Below, piece after piece: positions 1 to 12,200 of a DNA stretch of 64,000 nt (positions are counted from its first letter, which is position 1; each line of letters begins with the position of its first letter). This DNA comes from Voacanga thouarsii (Eukaryota; Streptophyta; Magnoliopsida; Gentianales; Apocynaceae). The stretch covers positions 3,410,001 to 3,474,000 of the forward strand of contig JANUWF010000008.1 in the NCBI GenBank assembly GCA_026120185.1. The letters run 5' to 3'. The notes below the pieces were generated by a model. The model was not told the DNA's origin. It saw only the letters and a program-made list of their open reading frames with translations, and did no database searches. The position numbers were made by a program, and so were the translations under genes.

Positions 1-367
1 GAGTTCCAAACAAGAGACTATTGCTGACTCTACTACAGAAACTGAGTACATAGCCACTTCTGAAGCAGCTAAGGAAGTTTGGATCAAGAAATTTGTGATG
101 GAACTGGGTATGGTCCCTAACATTATTGGTCCAATATCCTTATATTGTGACAACAATGAAGTCATTGCACAAGCAAAGGAACCATAGTCTCACCAACGAT
201 CTAAGCACGTACTGCGACGCTATCACCTGATTTGAGAGATCATATATAGGAATGATGTAAAGATAGAGAGAGTTTCCACGAATGAAAACATAGCGGACCC
301 GCTTACAAAAGCACTATCCCAGAAGAAACATGATATGCATGTTAAGTCATTTGTATTAGATACATGA
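1..367 (+). pseudogene. Ty1/copia polyprotein, C-terminal RNase H end (decayed)
   Basis: This is the tail of a copia Gag-Pol polyprotein; the rest lies upstream of the window. Reading from base 2, the frame shows the RNase H hallmark around STTETEYIATSEAAKEVW, then SLYCDNNEVIAQAKEP, a degraded QRSKHV block and the terminal IADPLTKALSQKKHDMHV motif. Two in-frame stops (TAG at 185-187, TGA at 233-235) break the frame before the natural stop at 365-367, so it cannot encode a working enzyme. It leads directly into a polypurine-like tract and the LTR starting near 396, which fixes the element's orientation as plus. The motifs are typical of plant copia elements; assignment to a lineage within copia is not possible from this piece. 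Confidence 0.9.
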
Positions 368-1367
368 ATGATTGGCTCTAGTGCAAATGGAAGTTTGTTA
401 GTGTTGTGACCTAGAGGCAATCACTTGTACTTTGTATATGATGCATTTGCTTTAGGATATAAGGCATTATTTATCTTTCATTTTGTTTTCTTTATTTTCA
501 TCTAAAATAACTGTTAAATAAAATCTTTAGTACAACAATGTATTAAGGAAATCATGATAGAATTCATGATGTAAGATTCCTACTACACTGTATTGTATTA
601 GTACTTAAATAATCCCTAGTTGTAGTATTAATGAAGTGGGACATCATTAATACGTTAAGACTAACACGTGTTAGACTTCCTAATCTGATCAAGCAGTGGG
701 TCTCACATTCGTAAGTATTATGATACTCAAAGTTAACACGTAGATACTTGTTAATAGAACAAGTACATTGGATGATCTAGCTATGAGATAATCACATAGA
801 TAACTATTTAATAGCAGTGATAGAATTTTGCTATAGCAAATGTGCAAGTATCCTTAGATTTGAAATCTCCAAAGTACTTTATTTGCTGAGTATTGTACTT
901 TGATTCTAATCTGTGGAGCCAGATCAAGGGCCTCATAAAGGATGGATATTGGGTACAATGTGAGGAAAACGAAAGTAGTTGAGAGAGTCAATAAAGTATT
1001 CACCACTCCTATTAGTAAGGGTGAATATCTCACGACCACTTATTGGAATTACTACTTATGAAATCCTTGGCCAATGTGATTGTGTATTGAAAACAGTTCT
1101 AATTGATACATATGTAGAGTAGTGGGTTCTTAGTACAAGTACTAATATATTTGGGCCGGAATTAATTTATATTCTGGAGGGAGTTGGCACTAATTCCATA
1201 CTCCAAATCGATGAGATATTGTATGGTGAAAAAAGTTTATTGCACTGTAGTTTGTTATTGCAGGGTTCATGTCAAGCCACTTGACTTCCTAGACTTTTGG
1301 GTGGTCATGATTTATTGCTAGATACCGCTCATGATATGTTGAGTTTGGGTTTATTAATTGATGAATT

Positions 1368-1843
1368 TGAAGGCTTAAAATAGCAAAAATCATCAAATCG
1401 AAAGTATACGAGCAAAACAAAAAAACCTCTGTGATTGAATGGCCCTCTTCGCACTGATGAAAATGTCTGTACAAGAATACTTGAAGTTATTAGATCACGT
1501 CCTTGTAAACGTCAACTGCGTCTCATTCACATGAAGCCTTTGGATCTTCCAAAATGGTGCTCGTAGTACTGCCAGTGAAAGCTCAAAGATGTGGGTTTCA
1601 CTTGGTAAAATGGGTTTGTTCTTTCTGTGGAAAAATGAACTATGAAGAGTCACTGAGTTTCTCTTCTTTTGCAATGATGAACCCAGAAGTGCCCCTCCTC
1701 AAGCTCTTTCCATCAATTCATTTTCATTCATTTCATTAGATGCCCCGAGAAAGAATCCATCTGCATGAAAATAGAAAGCATCCATGCTTTTTGTTATCCT
1801 TCACGCAAAACAACAAGGGATTCATCCCATGTTGTTTTGATTT

Positions 1844-1877
<34 letters not shown>

Positions 1878-3378
1878 AAATTTTTATTTTACCTTTGGTC
1901 TTATTCATTATTTATTCTTAGGCTTAAACACCTATAAATAATAAATCTCAATTATTTATTTTTTGGCCTTTATTAAACAGCCCAATAAATAATTAACAAG
2001 TCCAAATAGACCAATATAAAATTTCATACATTTTATCTAGTTTATATCCAAATTAATTTTTTCATTATTCAATCTGAGCCTTGGGCCCGAAATAATTAAT
2101 TAAACAATTAAAATAGATAAAATAGATACTTTCTCTCGGATATTTTATTTTATTCTAGTCCAATAATAAATTAGACTAATAAAATAAAACCCATAATTAT
2201 CAAGTTTATATCCAGATTAATTTTCTAATTATTCAATCTGGGCCTTGGGCCTTGAATAATTAATTAATTAATTAAGCTAGATAAAATAGATATTCTCTCT
2301 CGGACATTTTATTTTATCTAGTCTAATAATAAATTAGACTAATAAAATAAAACCCATAATTATCAAGACTAATTCTTTAATCCAAATCTGTCAGGACTTA
2401 AGGGCCATTCCGGAGACTAAAAGACACATCGCCTAAATTACTAAAATGATCAAAATACCCTACTATATAAATAGCTATATTTTATATTTTAAATATTTTT
2501 TAATATTACCATAAGGAAATATTAACCCCAAAGATAATAATGCTGCGCGAGCAAAGTCTTCGACCTACAGGTGTAATGACTAAAATACCCCTCTAGCATC
2601 GCCGTGCATTTAGAGAGGAATAGTGTACTAACACCTCTCTAAAAGACATCTACCATCCTTAGACCTCTAGTCCAATGATCTACGACTCCTAAAATGTTTC
2701 CACTTTCCAAGAGTGCTATGCTAAAGTAAACATCTAAGTTATATCCCCCAGGGCTCTGGATAATTAGATCATTTGAACAGTCACAATGGGCGATATAGCG
2801 CAGAAGTTATCTTGTACAAATCTGTCTTAACTAACTAGTCACATATACCTAACATACAAGTATATTGGCTCTACGAAAGAACATTAACTATAGTATATCA
2901 AAGTATATACTTCTAACTTCATCAGACCACCAACGTATACTCAAGCAGTAGAGTTTTAGTCCACGCTGTAGCAGTAACAGTCTGAGTTTATTTTAAATAA
3001 TACTTTTAGAAACCACTATTACAGGTCATGTTCTACGTATTCGAAATACGTTCATGCTATGAAGTGAGTGGACTACTTACTGGCTAAAGGCAATCCCCAT
3101 TTAGAATTCATAACACAATAACCTATACATGATGAGATTCTCATTCTCATCAATCGATTAAGAACAAATATTTATGTGTTAAGTAATTCGTGATACATAC
3201 CTTACTGTAAAAGACCACCATTCACATGGATCACTTAAACACAATGGGTCCTTTCCAAATGTAAATCGTGCACAAATAAAATGTAAATTCACAAATAAAT
3301 TTTAAGAATAAATTCTTTTATTAATAAATTTGATAATTATATTAGATAAAATTAGTCTAGAGGGCATATATTCCAACA
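1368..3378 (-). mobile_element. Solo LTR, family S (copy 1, minus orientation), TSD GAATT
   Basis: On the minus strand this 2011-bp unit starts TGTTGGAATATATGCCC at 3378 and ends GCCTTCA at 1368. It is flanked by a perfect GAATT duplication (1363-1367, 3379-3383). It is clearly related along most of its length to 61957-63774 in inverted orientation, sharing for example the block around GTATTCGAAATACG and the start and end sequences. There is no coding sequence and no second LTR, so it is a solo LTR left by LTR-LTR recombination. It is longer than its sister mainly because of an internal tandem duplication of about 164 bp. Confidence 0.88.
2041..2365. repeat. 164-bp tandem duplication inside solo LTR
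   Basis: Two adjacent, slightly diverged copies begin with TTTATATCCA at 2041 and 2205. Each holds the TTATTCAATCTG(A/G)GCCTTGGGCC block and an AATTAATTAA run. The sister solo LTR at the other end of the window has only one corresponding unit, so this is a local expansion within this copy. Confidence 0.8.
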
Positions 3379-4090
3379 GAATTAATAATCCAATCTTGGT
3401 TAGAATTAATAGGTTAATTCTATATTCCTAAGGATTATTAATCCCAAAAATGTTTAGATTAATTCATATTCGCTATCAATAGATTGAAAAATCTAATAGG
3501 TCACACATAATAGAGGATTATATACTCGAGATGTTATTTGATAACATTATGGGGCTAATTGTGAGAAGTAGAAGTTCTTTAGGCCAAATTATAATTAGTT
3601 ATAATTTTTAGGCCAGATTATAATTGTGAGAACTTGCAAGTTCCAATTACAATTAAAGAATTCTAATTCTTTTAGAATTCAAAAGATGTGTGATTGAAGA
3701 CTATTTTTCTAGGATTTTTCCCTTAGAATAAGTCGTGGTTATTTGATAAAAAAAACAGAGAAAATTTATTTTTTCTAGTTTCTTTTGATACACGCATCTC
3801 CTTTTTCCTTATCTTCTCTGTGAGTGACCCTAGCCGTCAAGAAATTCTCCTAGCAGAGAATTTTTGGTTTCCTTGAGAGCATACCTCATGTAGATATTAT
3901 CAGAGTCAATCTCACACTGAGATTGAAGCAGCACGACATCGCGCAGTGTTGAACCATCTACGTTGAGAAGCTGTTCTCAAAGGGATTGCTGTCGGATTCT
4001 AGATCGCACCTCAACATTTGACTGAAATTTTTTATTTTATGGTGCCGCACAGAGAAGGTATATTGCTTTTCTTATTTTTCTGTTCTTCAT

Positions 4091-4297
4091 GCCTTGGAGA
4101 TTCTAGTTTTGGTATCTCTTAAATTTTTCGCTGCGCAAACTCTTTTTGCGTGAGATACCTTACATTTTGAACATAGGACATTCTTTTCCATCCAATCAAA
4201 CATAATGCAGAAATTGCCTACTTGCCAATTTTGCATTGATGCACGCCAAAATGGGTTGCAGACCATAGTATTCACTCGACGAGAATGGATAAAAAAA
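4091..4297. other. Unassigned spacer between copia LTR and gypsy element
   Basis: About 200 bp of unique-looking sequence. An open minus-strand frame of 62 codons (4275-4087) exists but matches no family I recognise. It may be the residue of an older element into which the gypsy element at 4303 inserted. The last five bases, ATTCA (4298-4302), are the left target-site duplication of that gypsy element. Confidence 0.5.
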
Positions 4298-4302
4298 ATT
4301 CA

Positions 4303-5475
4303 TGTTGCGTGCGTGTTCTTATGGGTTCTAGGATATATAAATAAGAAATATTATCACAATAACCATACAATTAGTCAAGCTTTAATTAAAATGTCATACT
4401 TAGTCATACATATACACACTTTAGGCAAGTATACCTATCATGTAGTATAGTTTTCTAATGGCAAATACCAAATCCTTAGGAAATGTGGTGAGTGCTCCTA
4501 CTTTAGTATTATACTATTATTTGGCCAACAAATTAAAGAGATAAAATAAAAGTAACAATTTGCCTAGAAAGTAAACCAACCCTCACACAAGTGAGATCAC
4601 CCAAGGTCACAAAATCAATTCAAGAATGAGAAAAAGAGATAAGACATGTAACTGAATTAAATCCCCAAAATTAGCCCAACATCAAACATCAATTTAGCCC
4701 ATTAAGAATCTAAACTAGCATTGGAAGGATTACCCTAAATTGAGATTCGCTCTCTTTTGAGTTATGAAACCCCATATTTAAAACTCAATTTAAGAGTATC
4801 TTTACCTCCCAAATTAAATTAAAAGAGCATTAAACCCAATAATCCCAAATTTCGAGTCCAAATGGTGTAATATCCATATCTCAAGGTAACACCACAACTT
4901 CAACAATGACCCATATTCTTTTTTCCTAAATCCCCTCTCAAGCTCATCAAAAGAAAACAAATCAAGTGTATAAATCAATTTGGTATCCAATTTCTAATTC
5001 TATCTCTCAAATTTATTAGAAAAAGCAAAACCCTAAATCAATAAATCCGTACAATATAAACAAGCAATTGGCTACTAGAAATAGGTCTCAATTAAACTAA
5101 AAAGAGTTTAACACAAAGCAAAATAAGGATTCGTCCCTTTAAATACAATGTAAATCAATGTGGCCAAGATTACCCCAAAAAAAAATAAAAGAAAAAAAAG
5201 TTGAAGAAAACTCCTAGACAAGTGGTTTCTCTCTCTTTCTTGCAATCCTTCTTATTAATGCTCATCTCTTTTCAAGAATGACTTTGATCCTTCCATTGAT
5301 GCCTCATTGGTGCTTCTTGAGTTTTGGCAGCTTTCTATCTCGAGAATCTGGCCCTAATGTCTCCAAAGAGAGGCATTTATAGTTTTTGCTTGAAAATCTC
5401 CAAAAATCAGAAAACGTGGATTGTTATGATGTTGAGTGGCACCATTCTAGTTGGCTAAACTAGTGCCACTTACGC
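4303..5475 (-). repeat. 3' LTR of the gypsy element, distal part
   Basis: It aligns along its length with 19748-20905; shared landmarks include the ATAAATAAGAAATATT and AAGCTTTAATTAAAATGTCA blocks near both left ends. The terminal dinucleotide TG at 4303 follows the ATTCA duplication. The LTR is cut at 5475 by the poly-T end of a minus-strand LINE and resumes at about 13232. A perfect inverted pair AGTGGCAC/GTGCCACT sits at 5435-5442 and 5463-5470, just before the break. Confidence 0.88.
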
Positions 5476-5849
5476 TTTTTTTTTTTTTTTTGATGAAAAT
5501 GTAAAGTATATTAATCATCAAAAGGAAATATGTACAAGGAATTCGACTAGTTAGCAACCACGCTAGGGTTGTAACTAGATTAGCTTACATAATTTCAAAA
5601 AGGTTCAAAACATTAGGGTACAGGGTAAAAATGACTTTGTACACTTGTTTTGATCCTACCGACTATGTCCCTCGGTTGGCATTAATGGTTGTTGAACAAT
5701 GATCGATTTCAAGCAGTCCAGATATGATAGAGTGTAGCACACAGAGTTGAGGACTTAGCCTTTGCTACCCAGCTTGTTCATCGGTTCTGCCGCTTAAACC
5801 AGCGAAGACACACAATTAGTGAACATAGAGCCCATAGCAATCGCAACCC

Positions 5850-8800
5850 GCCCTAAATGTCGGCCCATACAGCTTTAGAGAAGTGGCACTCAAAAAATAG
5901 ATGTCTTGCTAATTCGGGCTCCTGCTTACATAGCAAGCATAGCAAATCATCAATGGCAAAAGGAAGGGCATCCTTGGTTTTGAGCCGCCCCTTAATGCAC
6001 AGCAATATAGTGAACGAGTGTTTAGGGGTAAGGCCTTGCTTCCATACTGTCATGACCCACAAGATCTTCGGTTGATGTGTTCGGAAGTAGTCACATGCCC
6101 GTCGAGTACTTAGCCTGCCAACTGTAGCCTAAGACTCCATGGTCTAGACAACTCAGTCTCGGTTTCCTTAGTGACAATTACATCTCAGATGAGAAGGATC
6201 CGGCAAAACAGAGGGGACTGGATTCGGTTTGGGGTGAGTTCCCATATTGAACGACCCTCCATATAGTAGTGGGAAACCCATTGAACCCACAAAGACTATT
6301 TTTCCCAGTGAATGTCCCACAGAACACGGGCAAGAAGTGCGATGTTCCAGACCTAGAGATCCTTAAGACTCAGTCCCTCTTCTGATTTGGGTAGACATAA
6401 GCTAGTCCAAGCAACCAATGGGTTTATCGAGTCCCATAAGAAGTCCTTCGCCATTTGGTTTAACTAATTAAGTAACCCAGTGGGTGATGACAAGATGGAT
6501 AACTAGAAGCAGTCGATACCTTAGATGACTACCCAAATTAGTTGGAGTCTTCTAGCATAGGAGAGGGACTAGGTAGACCATCGTCCTATAAATGAACCAA
6601 TTTTGTCAAGCAAAGGTTTGTAGTTGTTGATCCGAACCTTGTTAAACATAATAAGGACCCCAAGGTAACAGAATGGGAATGAGCCTATTGGTATTCCACA
6701 CATGTTGGCCAAACAACCCTTATCTTCATCTGGCAGCCCGCCAAGTATAAGTTGGACTTTTGCTTGTTGATCTATAGGCTGGAGTATGCTCTAAATTCAG
6801 CCAGGTAATCGAGCAGGACATTGATAGATGTCAGTTCAGCTCTAGAGAAGAGCATGAAGTAGTCTGCGAAGGCAAATGTGTAATGCCCAACCTATCACAT
6901 TTGGGGTGATAACTGAAGCCCGTCCTCAATGTAGCTAGCTTAATGACCCAAGATAGATATTCTATACAAAGCATAAAGATAAAGAGGGATATGGGATCGC
7001 CTTAACGCAAGCCCTTCTGACCTCAAAAGAAGCCATGGATCCTTCCGTTAATGACAACTGAATAGGATGGTATGGTAATATATTGAGCGAGCCATCGATT
7101 AAACTGCTCGGGTAGTCCCAGTTCTACCAAGAGCTCCAGAATGAATGACCAATATATGGAATCATAAGCCTTTCGAAGGTCGACCTTGATGGTACACCGC
7201 AGAAAGACCTATTTCCTACTGTAGGTCTGTATTAGCTCCTGCACTAGGAAAATGTTGTCGGCCATGAGTCTGTCCTGTATGAACGTAGATTGTGCAATGT
7301 CAACTATGTTGGGCAGAATCCCATGCAGACGGTCGGTAAGAATTTTTTATATAATTTGTAAACAACGTTACAGCACAAGATCGGTCTATAGTCCCCTACA
7401 GTTTCCATCGTGCTTGATTTTGGAATTAACGTGATCAGGGAGTGATTGAGTTGGAGTAACAATTTACCCGATCGAAAGAACTCCTTACAAGGTGCCAAAA
7501 CATCACTACCCACTGTTGCCCACGATTTTTTAAAGAAGATCGCGGAGTAACCATCTGGGCCTAGGGCCTTGCAATCCCCAATATCCTATAGAGCCCGTTT
7601 AATTTCGTCATTGGTTACCTCACGAATCAAGTCTTCTGCCTTCTATGGCGATAGCAACGCTCTTGCCCGAACCACCTTAGGGTTGAGCCTGGTACACGGT
7701 GTTGGTTGTCCCAATAAGTGTTGGTAAAATTCAACAAACTCCTGCACAACCTCAGTTGTACAAGTTGTTTTCGATCCATCAGCACGGGTAACATAGGCAA
7801 TAAATTGCTTCTTTTTGTTGTGGTTGACAACACCATGGAAGTATTTAATGCATCGGTTCATATTAACCACATAGTTGGTTTTGGCCAGCTGCTAGTAGAA
7901 TTTTAACTCAGTATCTGCTAGTCGCCAAGCCTCCCGGCATGCCATCTTAAGCTGGTTAGATAGAGTCTCATCCATGGGATTCAATCGATGTTGTAGCTGT
8001 GCAAGTTCTACTGTTTTATTGGCCCTTTCAACTCACTGTGAGATATGTGAGAACTCCCTGGCATTCAGTGACCAAAGGTGCCCCTTAAGGTGCTTAAGTT
8101 GCTGGCATAAAATAAACTGCTTATGTCCCTGTGTTGGTTTGGCCCAGTTATCTCGGATCAGTTCTTGGAACTGGTTGTGATCTGTCCACATATTGAGAAA
8201 GCAAAAGGTCTAGGCGCCTTGAATTTTGTCTGCTGTAGGCTCTAGAAACAGGGGTAGTGGTCAGACAAAGCCAGGATAGGTAAGAACTCCGCTATAGCCT
8301 GAAATAGAGAAGAGAGCCAATGCGCATTGCCCATTATTCAGTCAGGTTTGGACCAGATATGTGAGTTAGTCCAAGTGTAGCGAGGCCCAATTGATGGGAG
8401 ATCAGCCAACTCCGTGTCCCAACATAAATCCTCAAAGTCTTTAATTTCATAGTTTGTTAAGGGGGCCCCGTTGAGCTTCTCATCTGGTATATACGAGTTG
8501 AAATCCCCTATAAGTATCCATGGGCATTGCACCTGTATAGCCAAGTCACCCAACTCTGCCCAGAGGGGTTGACGGGCTACAATTGTATTGTAGGCATAAA
8601 CAAAAGAGAAATGCAATGTAAGATGAAGAACCTTACTGGTGATCAGGCAGGATATGGCTTGGGCCGAGGTAGAAATGACTCGGAGATCAACTCGGTTAGT
8701 GTTCCACAGGATGAGGATCCTCCCATATGTGTCTAAGTCGAAGTTATGGACATATGACCAATTCAAAAACTAGGTTCTTGTAGTAGGCAGTAGGCTATCG

Positions 8801-10790
8801 GTGTTCAATTTAGTTTCCAAAACTCCAAACACATCCACATTGTGTTGTCTGAGAAATCCCTTCACACCATGTTTGTCATGCCCCGCACTCGCAGGGTGTG
8901 GTATGGCCGTATCACTAAAGTATTTCCCTAGTAATATGAAGCTTTCATTAAAAACTTAAACAATCAAATATATTTTCTCCCAAAAATAATAAACTAAATA
9001 ACTTCATAATTCAATCTTCCCAAGGAAAATTTTTTGAATCTCTTTAATAAAAATTTGATCAAAACTCAAATACAATAGGTATACCTCATTACATAAGAGG
9101 ACAAAACTAATTCTTACACTTGTCTCTTCTAGTACTTAAATAACATAAGTAGAACTTAAAACAAATAAGATAACATAGGCCACTAAACAAAATCCTGAAT
9201 TTCCAACTTCGTGTTATACGCCAAATACATTCTTAGTAGAAAAGGCTTTCGTGCCAATCATCATCATTAAAATTTGAAGGGGTGAGCCAATCACACACTC
9301 AGTAAGTAACAATGAGTCATTTCCCCTGAAATGTTTTTATTACACCTTTACATAATATACATACATTTATACAACATTAACAATCACATTTACAATGAGG
9401 TAACAGTTAATATCGAATATTTGGTTCTAAATATTCTTGTACGACAATAAGAAACATAAAGCTTTTATTTGCATAAAACCCAGTAAATTTCTGAAGACAT
9501 TTAAGTATTTCTAAAATGCGTTATTTAAAATCTTCAACCAATTTGAAACTAATATTCTATATAAATATATATAATATATATAGAAATGTAAAGGCATGCG
9601 AATGTGCCTAAAATTCTTTCATAACAAAATGTTGTTGTTTTTTTTTTTTTTTTTTTTGGTAAGCAAAGCATCAGAAATAGCATGAAATTATACCTTGGCC
9701 ACACACCCAACCCTCTGACACGAAAAGCAACATTGAAAACCATTTTTTTTTCTTTAAATAATAAAACCTCAAGGATACTTGAAGAGGGGTTAGGCCACGA
9801 AGTGGCTCGTGTTCCATTCCCACTCGGTTTTCATAAAGTCCTTTTTTTTTCTTTTTTTTTTCCCTCTCGATAATCCCTTCATCAAACTAGAAATAATCAC
9901 GAATACAAAACATATGGAAACATTTGTTCACACAAATTCATATATCCATTACCTTCTTCTAACTGAATTAACTTATTCAGTTAGGAAAATTCAAAAGGCT
10001 TAACCCGGCCTTAGCGGTCCAAAAAGATTGAAACTTCGTCTTGCATAAATCCAAAAAGATGAGTACCATCTTAACATTGTTCCAAAAAGGTTTAGCCCAC
10101 CTTAGAGGCATCACATTCAAAGAATATAAATAGATTCCATCATGTACAAACTTCATCAATACATTCACAAGAAACAATATATTTATAATGTTAAGACATA
10201 AACACCAAAATGCATACCATACCTTACTTAATCATTAAAATATATACTTTGAGAAAAAACCATACTTTATTTAGGAATTTATAACCAAATTAATATTTTT
10301 ATCATATTATTTGTACTAGAAAACAGAAGAGATTCATTCTCACTTACCTCTTAGTGTCAATGTTCGAGACTCGTAACAACCTATAGTGTTCTCTCTCCAA
10401 ACCATATGAACCCTCTATATTTCTTTGTTTGTTGACGGCTCCTAGAAAAAAAATGATGTTTTTGACAAACTTCACTATCAAATGAATAGGTATAGGGTTT
10501 TTCCTAACTCTTTAATAATTTATCCCAAATCCTTCATTACTTAAAATATTAACTAAATAAGATTCTAATTCTTATTGTGTTAGGATTCGATCCTAAAAAT
10601 CTAAACCTAAAATATCTCTATAAATAAATGACTTCTAAAAAGAGCAGGTTATACAATGTCTTGAGGGTTTGATGGAACCCTCGTATATTCCAGCAACCAA
10701 CAATCATTAGGGAGGTAGTAGTGCCTTGGGGGCACCACCCATATTACGGGTCGATTATGTATATTTGTTCCAAGTAGTGCGAATGAATTT
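5850..10790 (-). pseudogene. LINE ORF2 (endonuclease, reverse transcriptase, zf-RVT), decayed and interrupted
   Basis: ORF2 would nick target DNA and reverse-transcribe the element. The start, with the endonuclease signature CWNIRGFHQTL, lies at about 10720-10660. The rest of the endonuclease follows after the solo LTR, at 8873-8338, with VFGVLETKLN, GRILILWN and ILIGDFNSY. A linker near 7870-7640 (IKYFHGVVNHNKKKQFI) leads to RT pieces at 7513-7300 (LITLIPKSS, VGDYRPI). The catalytic motif at about 6873-6852 reads FADY where an active enzyme has (Y/F)ADD, so the second aspartate is lost. The C-terminal RT zinc-binding domain is at 6062-5853, with GRLKTKDAL, LLCLLCKQEPE and HLFFEC. Stops and frameshifts occur throughout. 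Confidence 0.88.
8874..10655. mobile_element. Solo LTR inside the LINE ORF2, TSD ATGTT/ATGTC
   Basis: A 1782-bp TG...CA unit (TGTCATGCCCC at the left, TTATACA at the right) interrupts the LINE endonuclease frame exactly. The flanks are ATGTT (8869-8873) and ATGTC (10656-10660), a 5-bp duplication with one change. No coding sequence is inside, so it is a solo LTR. The CATGACA/TGTCATG-type end resembles plant gypsy LTRs that abut a methionine-tRNA primer site, which would make the minus strand the sense strand, but orientation is not proven. It includes poly-T runs at 9640-9658 and 9841-9862. Confidence 0.82.
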
Positions 10791-10832
10791 TGTCGCCTGC
10801 AGTGTTGCTTGTCCAGCCTTAATTGCCGCATT

Positions 10833-12200
10833 CGAAATTCTCATCGAAATCTCTGAAGGAAAAGGAGACTGATGGTTCTATCTGTTGGCTGGAGCCCTTG
10901 AGGTGGACCTAACTCGGTTCCAGTATCTGCGCCCTAATCCCCGCGATTGCCCTCTACTCTGCCTAAGGCCATGCCTCCCCTGTTGGGAGCGACGTTGGTT
11001 GCCTCTTTGGGATGTTGCATCTCATAATTGAACCTCTTTTGTGGTTGGCTGCTTATTTGCGGGTTGTGGTTGCTCACTAGTAGTAGCCTCATCCTCATGT
11101 GGGGATTGCCTCAGAGCATGCAGTTGTGGCTCCAAGTTGTTAGACATCGGTGCTTTGCCCTTGTCAGTTCGTGGGGTTCGGGCAGAGGGAGCCGATTTTG
11201 GTTCAGGAGCTAGGGAATGGCCTGTCTGTCCCAATTTATTCAAGAAGATAGCCTCCCTGTTTTAGACCTTGTCACCCATACAATTCTGTAGTAGATGTCC
11301 AAACTTATGGCATTTAGAGCAAAAGGACGGTTCAAATTCAAAACGGACGGGTTGTTCTTTTATTTTCCCCGACGGTAGCCTGATTGGTATAGATTTGACC
11401 AGCAACTTAGCAATGTCCACTTCCACCAAGACCCGAACATACGATAGCCTCTCCAGCTGGGGCAGTTAACATGTCTGTCATGATGGTGATATCGACCCCT
11501 GATGCAATTTTGCTTAATGACAGTCTATTCCAGCATCCTAGGGGAAGGCCGGGGAACGTCACCCACAGCGGCATAACACTGACCTCAGCTAAGGAGAAGT
11601 CAAACTCGTGGGGCATAACTTTTAACATAAGCGATCATCCATAGGCACCATAGGGTCCGCCAAGGAGCACAACTTGTCTATCTTCATTCATGTTGAACCT
11701 GAAGATAATCTATCCTGAGGCACGGGGGAAGACCCGCGAGGGCACTGGCTACTGCTTGGCTGGACCATTGACGGCTTTGATCCTAGGGAACCGGCCAGCA
11801 AAGATACCAACTAGGCAAAAGCCCAGCTTCAGTTCAACGTATTTAAAGCCAGTCTCATCTATATCAATGAAGTCCCCAGTCCGTGGGATATGATGAAGCT
11901 TCATACCATTACCCATTTCCCTATTACCTTTGACAATGTTTGCCCATGTTTTTGGCTAGTCCTCCAGCCCAGCAGCAATCTCATCCTTCTCATTCTGCAC
12001 AGGGATTGTATCGTGGACATGGGATGAGGATGTTTCCGAGGAACTGGCTAGCGGGGCAAGATCGACATGGATATCATTGGGTTGTGGCTCTAAAGGATCT
12101 GTTAGGGGGCAGGTTCTTGCTAGTCCGGGGTAGAAGATGGTGTTCCAGCAGGCTAGACAGGAGCTTGGGTTATAGGTGGGTTCATTGAGTTGGAAGATTA
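10833..12200 (-). pseudogene. LINE ORF1 (DUF4283-like + CCHC zinc knuckle), decayed
   Basis: ORF1 of plant L1 elements encodes an RNA-binding nucleocapsid-like protein. On the minus strand, 11900-11410 shows the DUF4283-like signature: a GRFPG-like segment, then IIFRFN.NEDRQVVLLGGP, then VMPHEFDFSLAEVSVMPLWV and PGLPLGCW. A zinc knuckle C-X2-C-X4-H-X4-C (CSKCHKFGHLLQNC) follows at about 11340-11270. After it comes a proline/serine/lysine-rich tail (11243-11022) usual for these proteins, and an arginine/glutamine/glycine-rich stretch to about 10870. Several stops and at least one frameshift separate the pieces. Start and end are approximate. The assignment rests on motif order; the family is well known from plant LINEs. 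Confidence 0.8.

Larger units (their letters stand above)
396..4090 (+). repeat. 3' LTR of the copia element, split by a solo LTR
   Basis: The LTR begins with TG at 396, directly after the RNase H stop and a purine-rich stretch. It runs to 1367 and resumes at 3384 after an insertion that carries a 5-bp target duplication (GAATT at 1363-1367 and 3379-3383). The resumed part has the composition usual for the distal half of such LTRs, with a CT-rich leader-like stretch near 3780-3860. Its end is not certain: I place it near 4090 at a TTCTTCA, because no second LTR of this element is in the window to compare. Without the insertion the LTR would be about 1.7 kb. Confidence 0.6.

Noticed and set aside
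5853..6075. Plus-strand 72-aa frame
   Set aside because: It is the antisense of the LINE RT zinc-binding domain, which has clear family motifs on the minus strand.
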